From positions 1 through 32,626 of the forward strand of contig JALXBP010000152.1 of assembly GCA_026991395.1 (NCBI GenBank): a stretch of DNA of 32,626 bases, given 5' to 3'. This DNA is from Anaerolineae bacterium. Its GTDB lineage: Bacteria; Chloroflexota; Anaerolineae; B4-G1; SLSP01. The translations under genes were made by a program, and so were the position numbers. The notes below the pieces were generated by a model, which made no database searches, was not told the DNA's origin, and was given only the letters and a program-made list of their open reading frames with translations. Positions 28,281 to 32,626 of this stretch are shown here, one piece after another (position 1 is the stretch's first letter; the number at the start of each line of letters is the position of its first letter).

Positions 28281-30470
28281 TCAGTGATGGCGGAAGTTCG
28301 CTGCGGTGAGCAGGGCGACAGGCACGAGGATGAGGATGAGCCAAAGGTGCCCGGATGCTGCCTGCTGTCCTTCGTTCGGTGCTCCGGGCGAAAGGATATT
28401 CACCCTTTGCCCTTTTTCGCGATCTCCTGTGAGGGTTGGGGGCGGATCGACGATCCAGGCGACACGCCCGTCGTCGTTGCTGCTTTCCCCTGTTAGGATA
28501 GCACCGTCATCGCGGCCAATGCCGCGGAACGGCTCCGTGAAACGAACACCATCCCCGGCGATGCCGAAGGAACGCGGAGTAACCTCGCTGCCTTCGGCAA
28601 TGAAGTCGATGCCGATATCATCCTCGAAGCGGTTATCATCGCCGGGTGCCAGCAGGATAAGGGCTTCCCGGTGTGTGTCAAGGGCGAAGCCGGGGTCGGT
28701 GTCGCGGTCCAGATGGCCGTTGCCCGCGTAGAGAAGCAGCCGTCCGTCCTCGCCGTCGAGGTCGTCGGCGGGGAAGGTGCGGCTGTTGGTGATGTTCTCC
28801 GTCGCGATGATGAGGATGATCGTCCCGCGGGGGAGATCGGCGAGGGCGGGGAGGTCGGGGAGGATGAGCGAGCCTTCCGCCGTGCTCTCCTTGCGGTCGT
28901 TGTCGGTCAGCCGCCAGCGGCGCAGGTCGAGGTGGGGGCGGCGTGTGCGCAGTTCGATCCAGTCGCCGACGATGCCCCGTCCCCCCAGCGAGGCGTAGGG
29001 CGTGCCGTTGTCGTCCATCCAGTACTCGTTGATCACCACGTCATTGGGACGGGGCGCTTCGGGAGCCGCACGGGGCGGGGCGGAAGCGGTGCCGGTGCCG
29101 TAGCGGGCCGCCAGTGAGGCGAGCCGCGCCCTGAGGGCCTCGCGGTGGTCCTGCAGGCCGGCCTCCCACATCTGACGGGCATCGCCGTACACGCCGGGAG
29201 GGAAGGGCCGGCGGCCGACCTCCCAGCCGATCTCGGCGCGGAGGTCGGCGGCGAGCGCGTCGTAGCGGGCAAGGAGCCGTTCGCCGCTCAGCGGGCCGCC
29301 GAGGCGCTGCGCGGCAAGGGCCTCGAAGCGGGCGCGGTAGCGGGGATTGGCCATCAGGCGGCGGTGCAGGCGGAGGACGGCCTCGTCATCGTCCATCGTC
29401 CCCGCCGGATCGATGAGCCATTGCCAGCGTGCCCCCTCCCGATGGGGACGCCAGGCCAGGATGCGCCCCCGCCCGGTCGCCTCGTGGAGGAGGACGGCGT
29501 CCATCAGCCCCTCGATGTCCACTTGCCGATCGAGCCAGGGGTAGAACGCCTCCGCCGCCGGGTCGCGGCCCTCCGCCTCGTCGAGGAGCGCCAGCCAGCC
29601 GTCCGCAACGCCCGCGCGGGCCTTGTGCCCGCGGATCAGGTCGGCATCGGTCAGGCCGAGCCGCCGTTCGAGGAAGCTGCGATCGAGCCGTTCGCGCAGC
29701 AGGTAGAGGCCCCACGGCTCATCGTTGAGGAAGAGCAGGAGGAAGCGGCTGCGCGGCGCGGTCAGCCCCAGATCGGCGGCGCTTTCGGCCAGCAGGGCCT
29801 CGTCGATGAGCGTCAGGCAGCGTCCGGCGTCGCCGCCGTCGAGCATGAGGTGCTGGCCGACCGCTCCCCGCTCCTCGAAGAAGCGGCTCGCGCTGCCCGC
29901 CTCGTCGTAACGTCGGCGGAAATGCAGCCGGAACGATGGCTTGCCCTCGCTGAAGCCGAGCAGGCGCAGGCCGACCGTCGTCCGGGCTTCGAGCGACCCG
30001 TCGGCGGCGAAGAGCGCCGCCTCCACGGGCAGCTCGAGGTCGGGATCGGGGCGGGTGAGGATGCCGTGGTCGGGCGCGGTCAGCGCCTCCGGCTCGGCGG
30101 CCAGCACGAGGGTGGGGAGCGAACTGTGCATCCCCAGCCGGTAGACGGCGGTGTGCAGCGTGCTGCTCATCCCCTCGAACTCGCGCGCCCGCAGGATGAC
30201 GATCGTCGGCCCCTCCACCGCCAGCGGGATGGGCGCGCGGTAGCGCAGGCCGACCGTCGCCGTGGGCACGACGCCGCCGAAGGCGTAGACGAGCGGATCG
30301 CCGCTGCGGGCAGGGCGCAGGGCGACGCGGATCGTCCCCTCGTAGCTGCCCGGCGGGGGATCGAAGGCGAATGTACCGCGCTCGGCGGCGGGGAGCCTGT
30401 CGCCCAAGCGGAGCAGCAGCCCCAGCAGGAGCAGGCCGATGAGCGGCCAGACGATCGAGCGGCCCTTCAT
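28281..30470 (-). CDS. CotH-like surface kinase with lamin-tail domain
   Basis: 729 residues from ATG 30470, which overlaps the stop of the gene before it (ATGA). An N-terminal membrane segment (PLIGLLLLGLLLRLGD) precedes a chitobiase/Fn3-like stretch (FDPPPGSYEGTIRVAL). A CotH-type protein-kinase domain follows (FLLLFLNDEPWGLYLLRERLDRSF; FYPWLDRQVDIEGLMD; WLIDPAGTMDDDE), then a lamin-tail domain (NDVVINEYWMDD...GDWIELRT...RRWRLTDN). A final hydrophobic segment (LWLILILVPVALLTAANF) suggests a second membrane anchor. CotH kinases phosphorylate surface proteins in Bacillus; the target here is unknown. The kinase residues look divergent, so activity is uncertain. Confidence 0.8.
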   Translation of the reverse strand: MKGRSIVWPLIGLLLLGLLLRLGDRLPAAERGTFAFDPPPGSYEGTIRVALRPARSGDPLVYAFGGVVPTATVGLRYRAPIPLAVEGPTIVILRAREFEGMSSTLHTAVYRLGMHSSLPTLVLAAEPEALTAPDHGILTRPDPDLELPVEAALFAADGSLEARTTVGLRLLGFSEGKPSFRLHFRRRYDEAGSASRFFEERGAVGQHLMLDGGDAGRCLTLIDEALLAESAADLGLTAPRSRFLLLFLNDEPWGLYLLRERLDRSFLERRLGLTDADLIRGHKARAGVADGWLALLDEAEGRDPAAEAFYPWLDRQVDIEGLMDAVLLHEATGRGRILAWRPHREGARWQWLIDPAGTMDDDEAVLRLHRRLMANPRYRARFEALAAQRLGGPLSGERLLARYDALAADLRAEIGWEVGRRPFPPGVYGDARQMWEAGLQDHREALRARLASLAARYGTGTASAPPRAAPEAPRPNDVVINEYWMDDNGTPYASLGGRGIVGDWIELRTRRPHLDLRRWRLTDNDRKESTAEGSLILPDLPALADLPRGTIILIIATENITNSRTFPADDLDGEDGRLLLYAGNGHLDRDTDPGFALDTHREALILLAPGDDNRFEDDIGIDFIAEGSEVTPRSFGIAGDGVRFTEPFRGIGRDDGAILTGESSNDDGRVAWIVDPPPTLTGDREKGQRVNILSPGAPNEGQQAASGHLWLILILVPVALLTAANFRHH

Positions 30471-31690
30471 CGCACGGCCACCTCCGTGAGGACGATGCGG
30501 TCGGCCTCCGCTTCCGCCCCTGTGCCCTCGGCCGGCAGGCGCTCGCCGCTGCGAGGGTCGTAGAAGCCGACCGCCAGATGGTAATCGCCGCGCGGCACAC
30601 CGCTCAGGTCGAGGTGGTAAGTGTCGCGGATGAATTCCCCGCGTTTCCATTGGCCGGTGGGGTAGCTCCAGTGGAGCGGGACGGCGTCCACCTGTGCGAC
30701 CAGTTGCCCGTCCGCCGTGAGGAGGTGGACGAAGACCTTCTCGTCGGCGGGGAGCGGAGCCAGGACGTGCCAGTAGAGGACGAGCGGAAGCGTGCCCCCG
30801 ACGTCCACGCGGGCCGGGGCATCGTAGCCGACGAGGGCGATGGCCGAGGCGAAGGTGGCGTCGAGCGGATGATCGGGCACGGGCGGCGGTGCCAAGCGCA
30901 CGTCGGGCAGGTGGCGGAGCCGGAGGATGTCGATGGGCGTGAGCGGCGGCTCCCCCTCGACGACCTGCAGCGGGGGCGAAAAGCGCAGGCGGAGCGCATA
31001 CGGCCCCGCCTGGAGGGACGGCGGAAGCAGGAGGGTCTCCCGCGTCTCCATCGTCATTCCGGCGAACCAGCTATCGCTGCGCAGTTGGTCGGCCCAGTGC
31101 TGCTCCTGGGCGACGACGGTCAGCCCGTCCGGCCCGACGAGTTGCAGCGTCATTGCCAGGCTGTCGCCGATCGCGGCGTCCACCGTCCAGCGCAGGATGA
31201 GCCGCAGCGTGCCGTCGTCCTCCCAGTGCCGACGGTCGAGGTGGCATTGCCGGAGGTGCAGTCGCCCGCCGGAGGGGGTGATGAAGGTGTAGTCGCACGG
31301 CTCCCACGCGCCCGCGTCGAAGGGGTCATCGAGGCGGCTGTAGAGGCGGTAGGGCTGCGCCGTCTCCCCCTCGCCGAAGGCGGCGACGAAGCGATAGCGG
31401 GCGCGGAAGCGCTCGTCGGCGGTGAGGAGCAGCGTGCGGGCGTTGCGGGGGAGCAGGAGGTAGTCGGTGCGCGCCGTCGTGAGGTCGAGGTCGTCGAGCG
31501 GGAGGCGCGGGTGCTCCCCCTCGATGAGGGAGAGGAGGGAGGCGGGGGCGGCGACGCTTTCGCCGGGGAAGCTGTAGCGCCGGAGGAAGGCCGCGGCCTC
31601 CTCGGCGGCGGGCGAAGGCGCGGCGGTGCATCCGCCGAGCAGGCCGAGCAGGAGGGCGGCGAGGAGGAGCGCCCACCGCTTACGGCCCAT
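30467..31690 (-). CDS. Lipoprotein with beta-sandwich domains
   Basis: 407 residues with a lipoprotein signal (LLGLLGGC, Cys21). No enzyme motif is seen. The C-terminal third carries the same pattern as the kinase and glycosyltransferase tails (LPLVLYWHVL...DEKVFVHLLTADGQLV...YPTGQWKRGEFI...PRGDYHLAVGFYDPRSGERLP). A looser copy seems to lie in the middle (LRLILRWTV...GPYALRLRF). The start overlaps the upstream beta-helix stop by 11 bases and the stop overlaps the CotH start by 4, so the three genes are a tight operon. Probably an outward-facing binding protein; partner unknown. Confidence 0.82.
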   Translation of the reverse strand: MGRKRWALLLAALLLGLLGGCTAAPSPAAEEAAAFLRRYSFPGESVAAPASLLSLIEGEHPRLPLDDLDLTTARTDYLLLPRNARTLLLTADERFRARYRFVAAFGEGETAQPYRLYSRLDDPFDAGAWEPCDYTFITPSGGRLHLRQCHLDRRHWEDDGTLRLILRWTVDAAIGDSLAMTLQLVGPDGLTVVAQEQHWADQLRSDSWFAGMTMETRETLLLPPSLQAGPYALRLRFSPPLQVVEGEPPLTPIDILRLRHLPDVRLAPPPVPDHPLDATFASAIALVGYDAPARVDVGGTLPLVLYWHVLAPLPADEKVFVHLLTADGQLVAQVDAVPLHWSYPTGQWKRGEFIRDTYHLDLSGVPRGDYHLAVGFYDPRSGERLPAEGTGAEAEADRIVLTEVAVR

Positions 31691-32626
31691 AGAGCGCCCC
31701 CACGTCGATCGCCCGACCGGGGATGCGTTCTCCTTCCAGGCGGAGGGTGCAGCCCGCCTGGACGAGCGTGCGATGGGCCTCGTCCGTTTCCACGAAGCGG
31801 ATGCCGTCGGCGGTGAGGGTGGCCGGGCCGTAGGTCGGCTTCTTCACGTATGCGGCGAGTGCCGCAATGCGGGGATGGACGATCTCGGTGTCGATGACCT
31901 CGGCCTGCGAAAGGTCCTTGCTCACTACGCCGAAGTTGCTTTCCGCCAGGAGGCTGTGCCGTACCGTAACCCGCGTGATCTCCCCGGCGGTGACGGCCTT
32001 GTCGGCGATCCGCTGCATGCGCACCGCCTCCACCGTTACGCGGCTGCCGCTCAGGTCGATGCCGTCCCCGCCGATGTCGTGGAAGCTGGATCGGCCCACC
32101 TCGCCCTCGCCGAAGTCCACGTCCAGCGCATCGGAAGCGCTCCATCCGAACTCGGTGCGCGTGATGGCGAAGCGCGAGCGCACGATGTTCAGCGTATCCT
32201 CCGCCCGGCTGTGGAGGAAGGTGCAGTCGCTCATCCGCACGGGGCTGCGTTCGAAGGTCGTGCCGCCGCTGACGAGCCAGCCGCCGCGGGTGATGCCGGT
32301 CGTGGCGCTGACGAGGACGTGGTGCCAGAAGGAAGGGGCCTCGGCGTGGAGGACGATGACGCCGCCCCAGCGATCCTTCCGGGGGAGCAGGCGGACGGGC
32401 GCATCGGCGCTGCCCTCCAGGCGCAGGGGGGCGTCGCCGAAGAGGATAGCGCCCTCCTCGAAGCGCAGCGTCGTCCCCAGCCCGGCGACGAGGCCGCAGC
32501 CCGCGGGGAGGACGAGGTCGCCTTGCACCGACCAGTCGCCCGGACGGACGACGAGCGCCGTGGTATCGGGGCCGCGCTCCAGGAAGGGATAGCGGCGCAG
32601 CGCCTCCTCGAGGGTGGGGCGGGCGG
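31680..32626 (-). CDS. Parallel beta-helix protein (C-terminal part; 5' end off window)
   Basis: The frame is open from the window edge to a TAA at 31682-31680, 314 residues. The residues before the first internal GTG (ALRRYPFLERG, LVVRPGDWSVQGDLVLPAG) read as the same protein, so the gene begins outside. The fold is a right-handed parallel beta-helix, seen as stacked short strands (LRFEEGAILFGDAPLRLEG, DGIDLSGSRVTVEAVRM, TRVTVRHSLLAESNFG). It resembles the helix regions paired with CotH proteins. It is the first visible gene of the surface operon. Function unknown. Confidence 0.75.
   Translation of the reverse strand, partial: ARPTLEEALRRYPFLERGPDTTALVVRPGDWSVQGDLVLPAGCGLVAGLGTTLRFEEGAILFGDAPLRLEGSADAPVRLLPRKDRWGGVIVLHAEAPSFWHHVLVSATTGITRGGWLVSGGTTFERSPVRMSDCTFLHSRAEDTLNIVRSRFAITRTEFGWSASDALDVDFGEGEVGRSSFHDIGGDGIDLSGSRVTVEAVRMQRIADKAVTAGEITRVTVRHSLLAESNFGVVSKDLSQAEVIDTEIVHPRIAALAAYVKKPTYGPATLTADGIRFVETDEAHRTLVQAGCTLRLEGERIPGRAIDVGALYGP

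Overview
The window is GC-rich (judged by eye as well over 60 percent G+C) and bacterial. The gene set suggests a Chloroflexota member, perhaps of the Anaerolineae type: large GT39-like membrane glycosyltransferases with extracytoplasmic beta-sandwich tails, a PASTA Ser/Thr kinase next to ftsH, CotH/lamin-tail and SUMF1-like surface proteins, and beta-helix proteins with DUF11. That assignment is inference from gene content; no rRNA or tRNA gene is present to test it.

Layout. (1) 1-2442 (-): the 814-codon N-terminal part of a giant secreted beta-helix protein that runs off the left edge. (2) 2443-2832: divergent promoter region. (3) 2833-5994 (+): one protein fusing serine hydroxymethyltransferase to the glycine-cleavage T protein. 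(4) 6078-7112 (-): a TolB/WD40-like lipoprotein gene interrupted by one amber codon. Beyond it lie a decayed copy of a gcvT 3' end (about 7191-7337, +) and a strong terminator. (5) 7436-17203 (-): a ten-gene glycerol/dihydroxyacetone operon, in transcription order glpF, dhaK, dhaL, glpK, a small membrane protein, a DhaM-HPr-EI fusion, a GlpA-like glycerol-3-phosphate dehydrogenase, then an SdhB-like iron-sulfur protein and two SdhC/D-like cytochrome b anchors. (6) 17505-18290 (-): a zinc-dependent phospholipase C-like protein. (7) 18457-26873 (+): PASTA kinase, ftsH and two membrane glycosyltransferases. (8) 26880-32626 (-): SUMF1-like secreted protein, CotH/lamin-tail protein, lipoprotein and a second beta-helix protein cut by the right edge.

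How the genes work together. GlpF admits glycerol and GlpK makes glycerol-3-phosphate. DhaK/DhaL/DhaM phosphorylate dihydroxyacetone at the expense of PEP, because the DhaM fusion carries its own HPr and enzyme I. The GlpA-like flavoprotein oxidises glycerol-3-phosphate to DHAP. The most interesting observation is that the partners expected for GlpA (GlpB and GlpC) are replaced by a succinate-dehydrogenase-type B/C/D module with no SdhA in the window. The flavoprotein stop and the sdhB-like start overlap by four bases, and the flavoprotein lacks the C-terminal [2Fe-2S] domain of E. coli GlpA. I infer a hybrid glycerol-3-phosphate:quinone oxidoreductase built on a complex II chassis.

The right third is envelope-centred. 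The kinase, both glycosyltransferases and the lipoprotein share a similar extracytoplasmic beta-sandwich pattern. I saw no tRNA, rRNA, CRISPR array, transposase or integrase gene.
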